Of a stretch of DNA of 64,000 nucleotides, positions 44,207-52,361 are shown piece after piece. The first letter of the stretch is position 1, and every line of letters starts with the position of its first letter. The stretch is from NCBI GenBank assembly GCA_019423565.1, contig JAHZBE010000008.1, positions 16,131 through 80,130 of the forward strand, in the 5' to 3' direction. The DNA comes from a bacterium (lineage in GTDB: Bacteria > Bacillota_I > Bacilli_A > RF39 > UBA660). Both the position numbers and the translations under genes were made by a program. Under the pieces are notes generated by a model. It saw nothing but the letters and a program-made list of their open reading frames with translations, did not search any database and had not been told where the DNA came from.

Positions 44207-45226
44207 ATGAAAAAATATAAAACTAATATAATAATATTAATATTAATTTCAGTACTTATAATGTATTTAATTATGAAAGATGATTTTAAAGATATAATGA
44301 GTGCCCTTACAAATATAGATATAAAATTTTTATTTGTTGCATTTATACTTATGGGACTTTATGTATTTTTTCAATCATTATCACTTCATTTATATTTAAA
44401 ATCTATAAAAAAAGATTATAAAATAAAAGATACATTTATTCTTATGTGTTCGGCACAATTTTTTAATGCAATTACTCCTTTTTCATCAGGTGGACAGCCA
44501 TTTCAAATATATTTATTAAAAAAGCAAGGTATTAAAGTTACTGATTCAGGCAATGCTCTTTTACAGAATTTTTTTACATATCAACTTGCGCTTATTATAA
44601 TGGGAACATTTGCAGTTATAACAAATAGTTTTCTTCATATAATTCCATCAACTAGTTTACTTAAGAATATTGTTTTAATTGGATATATAGTTAATATTAT
44701 TGTACTTATTTTATTATTTTCATTAGGAAGAGCGAAAAATCTTAATACAAAAGTATTTAATAAAATATTTAATTTTATATTCGGATTTAAGTTTATTAAA
44801 AATAGAGAACACCTAAAAGAAGAAGCAACAAAAAAAATTGATGAATTTTATAATAGTAGTATATATTTTAAAGAAAATAAATTTATACTTGTAAAGTCAA
44901 CATTTTATAACGTAATGGGTCTTACTATGTACTATTTAATACCTTTATTTATTTTTTATAGTATAGGAAAGTTTAATACTGTAAGTGCACTTGATTCTAT
45001 TGTTTGCGCAAGTTATACTTGTTTTGTTGGATCATTTGTACCAATACCAGGTGGTACAGGTGGACTAGAATATGCATTTTTAGAGTTTTTTAGAAGTTTC
45101 TCAGATGCATCAATTATAAGTGCGTGTATGATTTTATGGAGACTTTCAACATATTATTTACCAATGATATTAGGCGCTATTTCAATAGCGTTTGTAAAAA
45201 AAGGAAAAGAGGAAGAAGTAAAATGA
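44207..45226 (+). CDS. LPG-synthase/flippase-like membrane protein (UPF0104)
   Basis: The 339-residue protein has about eight membrane helices and the UPF0104/MprF flippase-like motifs: MCSAQFFNAITPFSSGGQPFQIYLLKKQG and CFVGSFVPIPGGTGGLEYAFLEFF. MprF-type domains flip modified lipids; family members next to GT4 genes are often tied to glycolipid or lysyl-lipid traffic. The stop overlaps the next start as ATGA, so it is coupled with the glycosyltransferase. Confidence 0.85.
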   Translation: MKKYKTNIIILILISVLIMYLIMKDDFKDIMSALTNIDIKFLFVAFILMGLYVFFQSLSLHLYLKSIKKDYKIKDTFILMCSAQFFNAITPFSSGGQPFQIYLLKKQGIKVTDSGNALLQNFFTYQLALIIMGTFAVITNSFLHIIPSTSLLKNIVLIGYIVNIIVLILLFSLGRAKNLNTKVFNKIFNFIFGFKFIKNREHLKEEATKKIDEFYNSSIYFKENKFILVKSTFYNVMGLTMYYLIPLFIFYSIGKFNTVSALDSIVCASYTCFVGSFVPIPGGTGGLEYAFLEFFRSFSDASIISACMILWRLSTYYLPMILGAISIAFVKKGKEEEVK

Positions 45227-46485
45227 GAGTAGGAATATTTACAGAATCATATCCTCCTTTAGTAAATGGAGTATCAACTAGTATATTAATGCTTGAACAT
45301 GCTCTTACTAAACTTGGACATGAAGTATTTATAATAACAGTTAGCGATAATAAAAAGGATTATGTTTTAGAAAATAATGGACATATATTAAGATTACCAT
45401 CTGTAAATCTTGCAAATTGTTATGATTATAAAATGACTAGTGTTTATCCTATAAAAGCAGTCAATATGATTAAAAAAATGAATTTAGATGTAATACATTC
45501 GAATGTTGAATTTACTGTTGGAATATTCGCAAGAGTTGTATCTGAACAATTATCAATTCCTCTTGTTCATACTTATCATACAAATTGGGAGGATTATACA
45601 CATTACATAACAAAAAATAAAAAGATACTAGATGATATATGTAAAAAATTATTAAAATATTTGATGGTATTTTTTGAAGATAAAACAGTAACAGAGTTAA
45701 TTGTACCATCTAATAAAATATATAATCTTTTTAAAGATAAATATAAATTTACTAAAAATATACATATTATACAAACAGGAATTGAAACAAGTAAGTTTTA
45801 TAAAGAAAACTTTAATCAAAAAGATATTAATAGTTTAAAGAAAAAACTAGGTATAAAGAAAAAGGATTTTGTTGTAATGACCGTTTCTAGACTTGCAAAA
45901 GAAAAAAGTGTAGATAGAATTATAAATAATCATAAAGAGCTCGTTAAGAAATATTCAAATATGAAGCTTTTAATTGTTGGTGATGGACCAGATATAGATA
46001 AATTAAAAGATGAAACAAAAAGCCTTGGTGTATCAGATAGTGTTATTTTTACAGGAAAAGTTCCATTAAGTGATATCCCAATATACTATCAATTAGGTAA
46101 TGTATTTGTAACTGCATCTAAATCAGAAACACAAGGATTAACGGTTGTTGAGGCTATATCTTCATCACTTCCTGTTGTAGCAGTTAAGGATGATAGTTTT
46201 GTAAATAGTGTTATTGAAGACTTTAATGGATTTGTATTTACAGATGATGAAAAATATATTAATTCAATATCTAAATTATATGAAGATAAAGATTTATATA
46301 ATAGGCTTTCAAATCAATCTAGATTATTATCTGCAGATTTTTCATCAGAATATTTTGCATTAAAGGTTTTAAAAGTATATGAAACTGCGATTGAAAACTA
46401 CAAAAAAGATAATAAAAAGATAATAAACAAGATAAAAAATAATATTGCGAGCAGAAAATACAAGAAAATATCAGAAAAAAACTGA
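45223..46485 (+). CDS. GT4 glycosyltransferase, monoglucosyl-diacylglycerol synthase-like
   Basis: The 420-residue GT-B protein starts MRVGIFTESYPPLVNGVSTSILMLEHALTKLGHEVFI, has VIHSNVEFTVG, HTYHTNWEDYTHYI, VMTVSRLAKEKSVDRII and the donor end TASKSETQGLTVVEAISSSLPVVA. This whole pattern is like Acholeplasma MGS and related DAG glucosyltransferases. With the flippase-like gene (ATGA overlap) and the 39688 enzyme it may make mono- and diglycosyl lipids. A frame opening at 45124 is longer, but the ATGA overlap and family start select 45223. Confidence 0.85.
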   Translation: MRVGIFTESYPPLVNGVSTSILMLEHALTKLGHEVFIITVSDNKKDYVLENNGHILRLPSVNLANCYDYKMTSVYPIKAVNMIKKMNLDVIHSNVEFTVGIFARVVSEQLSIPLVHTYHTNWEDYTHYITKNKKILDDICKKLLKYLMVFFEDKTVTELIVPSNKIYNLFKDKYKFTKNIHIIQTGIETSKFYKENFNQKDINSLKKKLGIKKKDFVVMTVSRLAKEKSVDRIINNHKELVKKYSNMKLLIVGDGPDIDKLKDETKSLGVSDSVIFTGKVPLSDIPIYYQLGNVFVTASKSETQGLTVVEAISSSLPVVAVKDDSFVNSVIEDFNGFVFTDDEKYINSISKLYEDKDLYNRLSNQSRLLSADFSSEYFALKVLKVYETAIENYKKDNKKIINKIKNNIASRKYKKISEKN

Positions 46486-46498
46486 TATTTTTTATTAA
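46466..46498 (+). terminator. Intrinsic terminator overlapping the end of the glycosyltransferase gene
   Basis: ATATCAG, an A-rich loop and CTGATAT are followed by TTTTT. The stem includes the stop codon. Confidence 0.8.
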
Positions 46499-46528
46499 AG
46501 TTTCTTATTAGTTAATCTTTTTTTAAAA

Positions 46529-46547
46529 TTCGACAAATTACGACAAA
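46529..46547 (-). promoter_or_regulatory. Two Spo0A boxes upstream of spo0A
   Basis: TTCGACAAA (46529-46537) is the exact complement of the 0A box TTTGTCGAA, and TACGACAAA (46539-46547) has one mismatch. The sites are one helical turn apart, about 90 bp before the spo0A start, so autoregulation is likely. Confidence 0.75.
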
Positions 46548-46637
46548 ATTAGATGAAAGAAGCTAATAAAATGTCTGGTATTTGAAAAAAATATGTTGTA
46601 TAATGGAAAAGTACTAAATAGAGAGGAAAATAAAAAA

Positions 46638-47402
46638 ATGAAAAAGCAAAGACTTTTAGTTGTAGATGATAATATCAGTTTGACACACATGATTAGGGAA
46701 CATTCAAAAAATAGTAGTAATATAGAAGTATTATATGAAGCACATGATGGTAGTGAAGGATTGAAAATAATAAAGGATCATTATAATGAAATTGATTTAA
46801 TTCTATTAGATTTAATTATGCCTAATAAAGACGGAATATATTTATTAGACAAATTAAGAGAAGAAGATTTACATCCTAATATTATTGTAATCACATCATT
46901 TAATACTGATGAGATTATTAAAAGAATAGCATCTTATAATATTAAATATTATTTATTAAAACCTTTTGATTTAAATGATTTAGAACAAAGAGTATTAGAA
47001 GCAACTGATCAGATACAAATAAAAAGAGGAAAAACAACTTGTGATTATGAACTTAAAATATCTGTTACTAAGATATTACATGAACTTGGAGTTCCATCAC
47101 ATATAAAAGGATATCAATATATAAGAGAAGGCATAATGCTTCTATATAATAATCCAAGTATTGTCGGTGGAATAACTAAAGAGTTATATCCAGAGATAGC
47201 AAATAGATATGATACGTCTGTATCAAGGGTAGAAAGAGCAATAAGACATGCAATTGAAGTTAGTTGGAACAGAGGTAATATTGATTTAATGGAAGAAATT
47301 TTTGGACATAGTGTTGACTATGACAAAGCAAAACCAACTAATAGTGAATTTATTGTGACAGTCGCAGACAAGTTAAAACTAGAATTTAGTCATATAAATT
47401 AA
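46638..47402 (+). CDS. spo0A: Stage 0 sporulation response regulator Spo0A
   Basis: Spo0A is the master regulator of entry into sporulation. The 254-residue protein has a receiver domain with acidic pair DDN (10-12), phosphorylated Asp58 (LILLDLIMP), VITSF and the Lys in YYLLKPF. The effector domain has HELGVPSHIKGYQYIREGI and SRVERAIRHAIEVSWNRG, the DNA-binding helix unique to Spo0A. A longer frame from 46593 exists, but GAGAGGAAAA points to 46638. Two 0A boxes lie upstream. Confidence 0.97.
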   Translation: MKKQRLLVVDDNISLTHMIREHSKNSSNIEVLYEAHDGSEGLKIIKDHYNEIDLILLDLIMPNKDGIYLLDKLREEDLHPNIIVITSFNTDEIIKRIASYNIKYYLLKPFDLNDLEQRVLEATDQIQIKRGKTTCDYELKISVTKILHELGVPSHIKGYQYIREGIMLLYNNPSIVGGITKELYPEIANRYDTSVSRVERAIRHAIEVSWNRGNIDLMEEIFGHSVDYDKAKPTNSEFIVTVADKLKLEFSHIN

Positions 47403-47426
47403 GATTAGTCTTAATTTTTTTTTATT
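47396..47426 (+). terminator. Intrinsic terminator after spo0A
   Basis: AATTAAGA, TTAG and TCTTAATT are followed by a T run. The stem overlaps the spo0A stop. Confidence 0.85.
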
Positions 47427-47493
47427 ATTTAAAAAAAAACTTTATTAATATACATTTTTTTGGTATAATTAAACATGATAGAGTAGGTGTGAT

Positions 47494-48177
47494 ATGAATA
47501 TAAAAAAAATATTTATTGTATTAATATGCATATTTGCATTTACAGGTTGCACAATTGAATGTATAAGCAATAATGATATTAATAATAATCTTGATATTAT
47601 ACTTAATAAAAAAATAAAATATACAAATAAAAATGCTATTGGATATCAATATTATTTACCTAATTATATTTCAGATAGAAATGTAAAAGATTTTAATAGA
47701 GAATTATATTACAATGGTAATACTTATTATTTATATGCTGATATTGTAAGTTATTATCATAAAATTAAAAATAATTATAAGGTTAATGATAAGGCATTTT
47801 TTTCTAAAAAACTTGATTATAATGGTAAAACAGGATATTTAGAAATTAATCAAAATAAAGATAAATACTATATTGAAATGGTGTTTAACTATGCGAAAAT
47901 AGAAGCGTATGTATCAAAAAGTGATTTAAGTGATTCTGTTTCGTCAATGGCATATGTATTATCAAGTATAAAATATAACGAAAATACAATAGAGTCAATT
48001 ATAGGATCAGGGAAATATGATTTAGGAGAAAATGAAACTTATAATATATTCGAATCTAAAAAGACTACGGATGGTAACTTTTTAGATTGGGTAAATGAAT
48101 ATGATAACTATAATGGAGATAGTTCATCTTCTAATAATTTAATAGAACAAGATGAAAATTCTTCATCCAATGAATAA
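47494..48177 (+). CDS. Predicted lipoprotein of unknown function
   Basis: The 227-residue protein has lipoprotein signal MNIKKIFIVLICIFAFTGC (Cys about 19). The mature domain has YQYYLPNYISDRNVKDFNREL, GNTYYLYADIVSYYHKI and YNGKTGYLEINQNKDKYYIEMVFNYAKIEAYV, a compact alpha/beta fold. The tail is polar and acidic (SSSSNNLIEQDENSSSNE). It heads the cluster to 49670 and is 11 bp from the next gene. Confidence 0.75.
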   Translation: MNIKKIFIVLICIFAFTGCTIECISNNDINNNLDIILNKKIKYTNKNAIGYQYYLPNYISDRNVKDFNRELYYNGNTYYLYADIVSYYHKIKNNYKVNDKAFFSKKLDYNGKTGYLEINQNKDKYYIEMVFNYAKIEAYVSKSDLSDSVSSMAYVLSSIKYNENTIESIIGSGKYDLGENETYNIFESKKTTDGNFLDWVNEYDNYNGDSSSSNNLIEQDENSSSNE

Positions 48178-48188
48178 GGAGGACAAGT

Positions 48189-48983
48189 ATGGGATTGTTT
48201 GATAAAGTTAAAAATTTTTTCTATGACGAGGAGGATTATGGGGAATATGATGAACCAGAAGAAGTAAAAAAAAGTGAAAAAGAAAAAATTCAACCTTCTT
48301 ATAATAAAAATGAAGTAAGAAAAAGAGAAAAGAGATATGATGATAAAAAAAATGAGGAAGTTTCAGAAAGAGAATTATTTAGAGCAGACTCTACTTTTAA
48401 TTTTCCTATGGATTTAGATGATACAATATATGAAAAAAGTATTTCAACTGACTCATTAAAAACTATAAAAGAAGAAAAAAAAGTTGAAGTTCAAAGTGAT
48501 AAATATAAATCAACTACAGCATACAAAAAAAGAACTTATCCAACTGAAAAAATAAATTCTAATAAACAAGATAAAAAATTTACACCAACTCCAATTATTT
48601 CACCAATATATGGAGTGTTAGATAAAAATTATAAAAAAGAAGATGTATCTTTAGATAGTCCAATCAGTAGAAATGAAACTAGAAAACTTGATTATGATTC
48701 GGTAATGAGAAAGGCAATGAAACAACAAATAGAAGAAGATAAAGGAATATTTTTTAATTTAGATGAATCAAAAGATGAAGAAACAGAAGATGAAGTTAAA
48801 ATAGTTTATAATGATGTATTAACTGATGATAAAATGGACATAAATAATGATAGTGCTAAAAATGATAAACCGACAATTGATGATGATAATATTTTATCTG
48901 AAACAAAGGAACAGGATCTGTTTAATTTAATTGATAATATGTATAGTTCAGATGATGACGATGAGGAGGATGATGAAGAATGA
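48189..48983 (+). CDS. Acidic, mostly disordered protein with an amphipathic start and a PIYG motif
   Basis: The 264-residue protein starts MGLFDKVKNFFYDEEDYGEY, an amphipathic helix of the SepF kind that could bind membrane, then long charged low-complexity stretches. Near residue 135 is one conserved-looking block, TPTPIISPIYGVLDKNYKKEDV; I recall similar blocks in hypothetical proteins of related Bacilli. The acidic end is DDDDEEDDEE. No fold is recognised. It ends in ATGA overlap with the DUF948-like gene, so a shared envelope or division role is possible. Confidence 0.65.
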   Translation: MGLFDKVKNFFYDEEDYGEYDEPEEVKKSEKEKIQPSYNKNEVRKREKRYDDKKNEEVSERELFRADSTFNFPMDLDDTIYEKSISTDSLKTIKEEKKVEVQSDKYKSTTAYKKRTYPTEKINSNKQDKKFTPTPIISPIYGVLDKNYKKEDVSLDSPISRNETRKLDYDSVMRKAMKQQIEEDKGIFFNLDESKDEETEDEVKIVYNDVLTDDKMDINNDSAKNDKPTIDDDNILSETKEQDLFNLIDNMYSSDDDDEEDDEE

Positions 48984-49264
48984 TGATGTCTTTAGAAAGT
49001 ATTCTTCTTGTGTTTATTTATATACTATTGATAGTATTATTAATACTACTTATTATGCTTGCATATAAATTGATTAAGACAACAGAAAAAATTACAAATG
49101 TTGTTGATGACATAAATGGTAAAGTAAAAACACTTGATGGTGTATTTTCTATAGTAGATAGATTTGATAGTAGTTTATCTATAATAGGAGATAGAATTAT
49201 TGAATCAATACTTAACCTTTTTAGCAAAATATTTAATAAAAAGAAAGATGAGGAGGAAAAATAA
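48980..49264 (+). CDS. Single-span membrane protein, DUF948-like
   Basis: The 94-residue protein has one membrane helix (about 6-28), then a coiled-coil-like stretch TTEKITNVVDDINGKVKTLDGVFSIVDRF and IGDRIIESILNLFSKIF, similar to YoxC/DUF948 proteins. Three ATG codons lie in a row; GAGGAGG suits the first. It overlaps the previous gene (ATGA) and precedes the YtxH gene by 1 bp. In Bacillus DUF948 and YtxH genes are likewise paired. Confidence 0.75.
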   Translation: MMMSLESILLVFIYILLIVLLILLIMLAYKLIKTTEKITNVVDDINGKVKTLDGVFSIVDRFDSSLSIIGDRIIESILNLFSKIFNKKKDEEEK

Positions 49265-49265
49265 T

Positions 49266-49670
49266 ATGAGTAAAAAAGGAACAGGAAAATTAATTTTAGG
49301 AGCTGGTTTAGGAGCTGGGTTAGCACTTTTATTCGCACCAAAGAAAGGCGCTGAATTAAGAGAAGATTTAAAATGTAAAATTAACGAATTAGTTAATAAG
49401 GCAAAGGAAGTAGATACTGACGAAGTAAAAGAAAATTTAGAAAATAAAATTGCTGATATAAAGGAAGAATTAGAAGATTTAGATAAAGAAAAGGTAAAAA
49501 AAATAGCTGAAAAAAAGATAGAACAACTAAAAAAGAAAACAGATGAATTAGTTGAGTATGCTAAAGAAAAAGGTACTCCAGTACTTGAAAAAGCTGCTAA
49601 AGATGTTAAAAAACAAGCAGCAAATGTTTGTAAAGAAATTTTAAAAAAATTAGAAAACGATAGCGAATAA
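49266..49670 (+). CDS. YtxH-like protein
   Basis: The 134-residue protein begins with a short hydrophobic glycine-rich stretch, GTGKLILGAGLGAGLALLFAPKKGAELREDL, the diagnostic start of the YtxH family (gas-vesicle-protein-like stress proteins). The rest is long coiled coil (DELVEYAKEKG, KKIAEKKIEQLKKKT). The frame could start earlier at 49200, but GAGGAGG fixes 49266. The role is unknown; a general-stress link in Bacillus is known. It is the last gene of this cluster. Confidence 0.88.
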   Translation: MSKKGTGKLILGAGLGAGLALLFAPKKGAELREDLKCKINELVNKAKEVDTDEVKENLENKIADIKEELEDLDKEKVKKIAEKKIEQLKKKTDELVEYAKEKGTPVLEKAAKDVKKQAANVCKEILKKLENDSE

Positions 49671-49686
49671 TTTGCTATTTTTTTCT
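49658..49686 (+). terminator. Intrinsic terminator after the YtxH gene
   Basis: GATAGC, a short loop and GCTATTTTTTT right at the YtxH stop. A short but usable terminator. Confidence 0.7.
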
Positions 49687-49766
49687 ACCCAAAATATTAA
49701 AAATATATTTAATATTTTATTAAAATAGTTTATAATAAATGTATATAATGAATTGGAGCTGTTTGT

Positions 49767-50699
49767 ATGGATAATGAAAATTTAGGAGTTTTTTTTGCTG
49801 GAAACTATTTACTTCAAGGTAATCAATTTGAAAAGTGCAGAAAAGCTGCAAAATTAAATGCTGGATGCATGGAGTTAGTAGCAAAAACAGACAAAATAAA
49901 CTATGATATAAAAAGTATCAACAATTTAAAAGACAATTATAAAGGAAATATATTTTTTCATTTACCTTCTGTTAATCCAGATTTATCTAATTTGAAGATT
50001 ATTAATGAAATTGCAAGAAATTTAAAACTAAGTGGAATAGAACTTGTCACAATTAACGCATCTAATTTATCTTTAGATTTATTTGAATGGTCAACATTAG
50101 AAGAACAGAAAAAATACTTCTTAAATATTGTAACTTCCATCGCAACTATCGCATCTAATAAAATTGAAGTAGCTATAGATAATATGCTATACCAAGAAGG
50201 TAATTCTGTTTTTGGATGTAATATTTCTCAAATAACAGATGTAATAGTATATTCAAGAAAAATGCTTATAAAAGATTTTGGATTTAGAGAGTCAGAAACT
50301 GAAAAATATATTGGTCTTGCTTTAAATATTGACAATATTGACACAAATAGTGATAGAGAAAAACTTGGAAACTGGCTTGAAGTATATAGAGATTCAATAA
50401 AATGTATTAAAATAAGTGATACAAATAAAATAGATGATATTAATCTTATATTAGACTATAGTAAAAATAGAAATACTAAAATTTTATTAAAAACAAAATC
50501 TGATTTAGATGAAATTGATACAGAATATTATAATCTATTAAATTATGTTAATAAAGATGAGAGTATGTATATAAGTGTTGATAAACAAAGCGTTTCTGAA
50601 ATAAAAAGAAACAAGAAATATTCTAATTATATTATAATAGGTATAATAGTTATAACAGTAGTAATTTTATACTTAATGTTAATATATAAACTTCGATAA
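49767..50699 (+). CDS. Tail-anchored protein with xylose-isomerase-like TIM-barrel resemblance
   Basis: The 310-residue protein has repeated beta-alpha units, e.g. LGVFFAGNYLL, GCMELVAKTDKI, GNIFFHLPSV, GIELVTINAS, IEVAIDNMLY, IGLALNIDNID, CIKISDTN, KILLKTKSD. The order fits an AP-endonuclease-2/xylose-isomerase-like barrel (IEVAIDN where active members have a metal-binding E-N). Its catalytic residues seem replaced. It ends in one membrane helix (YIIIGIIVITVVILYLMLIYKL), so it faces the cytoplasm. Enzymatic activity is doubtful. Confidence 0.55.
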   Translation: MDNENLGVFFAGNYLLQGNQFEKCRKAAKLNAGCMELVAKTDKINYDIKSINNLKDNYKGNIFFHLPSVNPDLSNLKIINEIARNLKLSGIELVTINASNLSLDLFEWSTLEEQKKYFLNIVTSIATIASNKIEVAIDNMLYQEGNSVFGCNISQITDVIVYSRKMLIKDFGFRESETEKYIGLALNIDNIDTNSDREKLGNWLEVYRDSIKCIKISDTNKIDDINLILDYSKNRNTKILLKTKSDLDEIDTEYYNLLNYVNKDESMYISVDKQSVSEIKRNKKYSNYIIIGIIVITVVILYLMLIYKLR

Positions 50700-50700
50700 T

Positions 50701-50729
50701 TTGACTATAGTAGTAAAATATGTTATTAT
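50701..50729 (+). promoter_or_regulatory. SigA-type promoter of the 50767 gene
   Basis: TTGACT (50701-50706) and TATTAT (50724-50729) are separated by 17 bp, followed by a ribosome site (GAGGTG). Good match to housekeeping promoters. Confidence 0.7.
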
Positions 50730-50766
50730 TAATTTGCTTCGCTAATTACAAATGAGGTGAAAAGTT

Positions 50767-51399
50767 GTGAAAAAATTTCGATTAATTAATGAGAAAGTAA
50801 TGACTGTATTTTTATGTTCGATGATTACATTATTTGCTTTTTCAAGTTTTTTATCGAATGTTGATAAAGAAGTTTTAGGTAATATTTTTTCTTCTGTTGG
50901 TATGATTGAGGAAGAAGCAAAAGAAGAATTTGTGGATACTATATCAGAATTAAGTAAAGAAAATAATGTTACAAAAAGAGTAATTGTATATGATGGCATG
51001 ACAATGAGTGAACTTACTGAAAAATTAAATAGATCACTTAAGTCTACAATTGCTGGTAAAGGTGATATATTTGCATCTTATTCTTTAGAAAGAGGTGTAG
51101 ATCCATATTTAGCAGTTAGTATTATGCTTTTAGAAACAGGATGTAATTGGTCTTGTAGTTCGCTTATGAGAAAGTGTAATAATGTTGGTGGACAAAAAGG
51201 TTCTCCATCTTGTGATGGTGGTTCATATAAATCATATCCAAGTTTAGATGAAGGTATAAAAGGATTTATTGATAATATTGCAGACAATTATTATGCATAT
51301 GGATTAACAACACCAGAAGCAATGAATAAGAAGTATGCAGCAAGTAATATGTGGGCAATTAAAGTTAATAATTATATTTCATCAGTAAAAGCAAAATAG
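50767..51399 (+). CDS. Exported glucosaminidase/lysozyme-like peptidoglycan hydrolase
   Basis: The 210-residue protein starts with GTG, has a signal or anchor helix (about 12-30) and a lytic domain: GKGDIFASYSLERGVDPYLAVSIMLLETGCNWSC, then NNVGGQKGSPSCDGG and SYPSLDEGIKGFIDNIADNYYAYG. Glu in MLLETG is the catalytic acid of glucosaminidase (GH73-like) domains; NNVGG is also typical. It probably cuts glycan strands outside. GAGGTG precedes the GTG. Confidence 0.82.
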   Translation: MKKFRLINEKVMTVFLCSMITLFAFSSFLSNVDKEVLGNIFSSVGMIEEEAKEEFVDTISELSKENNVTKRVIVYDGMTMSELTEKLNRSLKSTIAGKGDIFASYSLERGVDPYLAVSIMLLETGCNWSCSSLMRKCNNVGGQKGSPSCDGGSYKSYPSLDEGIKGFIDNIADNYYAYGLTTPEAMNKKYAASNMWAIKVNNYISSVKAK

Positions 51400-51424
51400 G
51401 ACTTATAAAGGTCCTATTTTTTAT
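51396..51424 (+). terminator. Intrinsic terminator after the glucosaminidase gene
   Basis: TAGGAC, a short loop and GTCCTA are followed by TTTTTT. Confidence 0.8.
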
Positions 51425-51429
51425 GTAAC

Positions 51430-51456
51430 AAAAAAACCTAGATAGTTCTAGGTTCT
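51430..51456 (-). terminator. Intrinsic terminator after rpsD
   Basis: On the minus strand AACCTAGA, ACTA and TCTAGGTT are followed by seven T. It converges with the terminator of the glucosaminidase gene. Confidence 0.88.
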
Positions 51457-51458
51457 TA

Positions 51459-52061
51459 TTATCTACTATAGAATTCAACGATTAATGCTTCGTTTATATC
51501 TGAGCTAAGTTCGCTTCTTTCTGGTAATCTAACATATGTACCTTCAAGTTTATTCTTATCGAAAGTAACAAATTCAACAGTATTATTGATAGCTTCTAAA
51601 GCTTCTTTAATAGCTTTATGATCTTTTGATGATTCTTTAACACTAATTACATCACCAGGTTTAACCATATATGAAGGAATATCAACTTTTTTACCATTTA
51701 CTAAGATATGTCCATGGTTAACGATTTGTCTTGCACCTCTTCTTGTTCTAGAAAGTCCCATTCTATAAACTATGTTATCTAATCTACTTTCAAGAAGTCT
51801 TAAGAAGTTTTCACCATGAATACCTTGCATTTTACCAGCTTTATTAAATAATAGTCTGAATTGTTTTTCGTTTAAACCATAAGTGAATTTAACTTTTTGT
51901 TTTTCATTTAATTGGATAGAGTAGTTAGAAGCTTTTGCTTTTCTATCTTGTCCATGTTGACCAGGTTTATATGGTCTTTTAGCTAAATCCTTACCATTTT
52001 CAAGTGTTGAGAAACCAACTCTACGACTTTTCTTATTAGCAGGTCCTGTGTATCTTGACAT
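51459..52061 (-). CDS. rpsD: 30S ribosomal protein S4
   Basis: S4 starts 16S rRNA assembly and can regulate its own gene. The 200-residue product has MSRYTGPANKKSRRVGFSTL, KRPYKPGQHGQDRKAKASNYSIQLNEKQKVKFTYGLNEKQF, RLESRLDNIVYRMGLSRTRRGARQIVNHGHILVNGKKVDIPSY, all diagnostic. As in Bacillus it stands alone with its own promoter, leader and terminator. Confidence 0.98.
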   Translation of the reverse strand: MSRYTGPANKKSRRVGFSTLENGKDLAKRPYKPGQHGQDRKAKASNYSIQLNEKQKVKFTYGLNEKQFRLLFNKAGKMQGIHGENFLRLLESRLDNIVYRMGLSRTRRGARQIVNHGHILVNGKKVDIPSYMVKPGDVISVKESSKDHKAIKEALEAINNTVEFVTFDKNKLEGTYVRLPERSELSSDINEALIVEFYSR

Positions 52062-52235
52062 TTTCCTTTTCCTCCTTTACTAGATTTCAAACCTTTGGTA
52101 TCTTGCTCGCCAATATATAGGGTGTTATATTTTAATACTTTCCATCGTGCGTAGCTTTTAAAAGGGCACGGTACTAATAATACTTTTCGTATATAACGCA
52201 TTACATATTTCAAGTAAGTGCTACAAAATGTTTGC
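52062..52235 (-). promoter_or_regulatory. rpsD leader, probable S4 autoregulatory region
   Basis: About 170 nt are transcribed before rpsD. Unlike the surroundings the leader has GC-rich short blocks (e.g. GGGCACGGTACTAATAATAC on the plus strand, 52164-52183). In Bacillus the rpsD leader is bound by S4 and folds like part of 16S rRNA. A similar role is inferred from length and context; I did not verify a fold. Confidence 0.5.
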
Positions 52236-52241
52236 ACGTAT

Positions 52242-52269
52242 ATTATAACACAAAAAAAATAATAGTCAA
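52242..52269 (-). promoter_or_regulatory. SigA-type promoter of rpsD
   Basis: On the minus strand TTGACT (52264-52269) and TATAAT (52242-52247) are 16 bp apart. Confidence 0.8.
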
Positions 52270-52361
52270 ATACAATATTAATAAATAAAATGCAAAAAAC
52301 GTAGAAATAAGTTTTAAAATACATTATTTTGTGTTAAAATGTAAATAATAGAGGTGGTATT

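Noticed and set aside
46579..46604. A standard SigA promoter before spo0A using TTGAAA and TATAAT
   Set aside because: The hexamers are only 11 bp apart, too close for SigA; a SigH-type or other promoter is more likely but was not clear enough to annotate.
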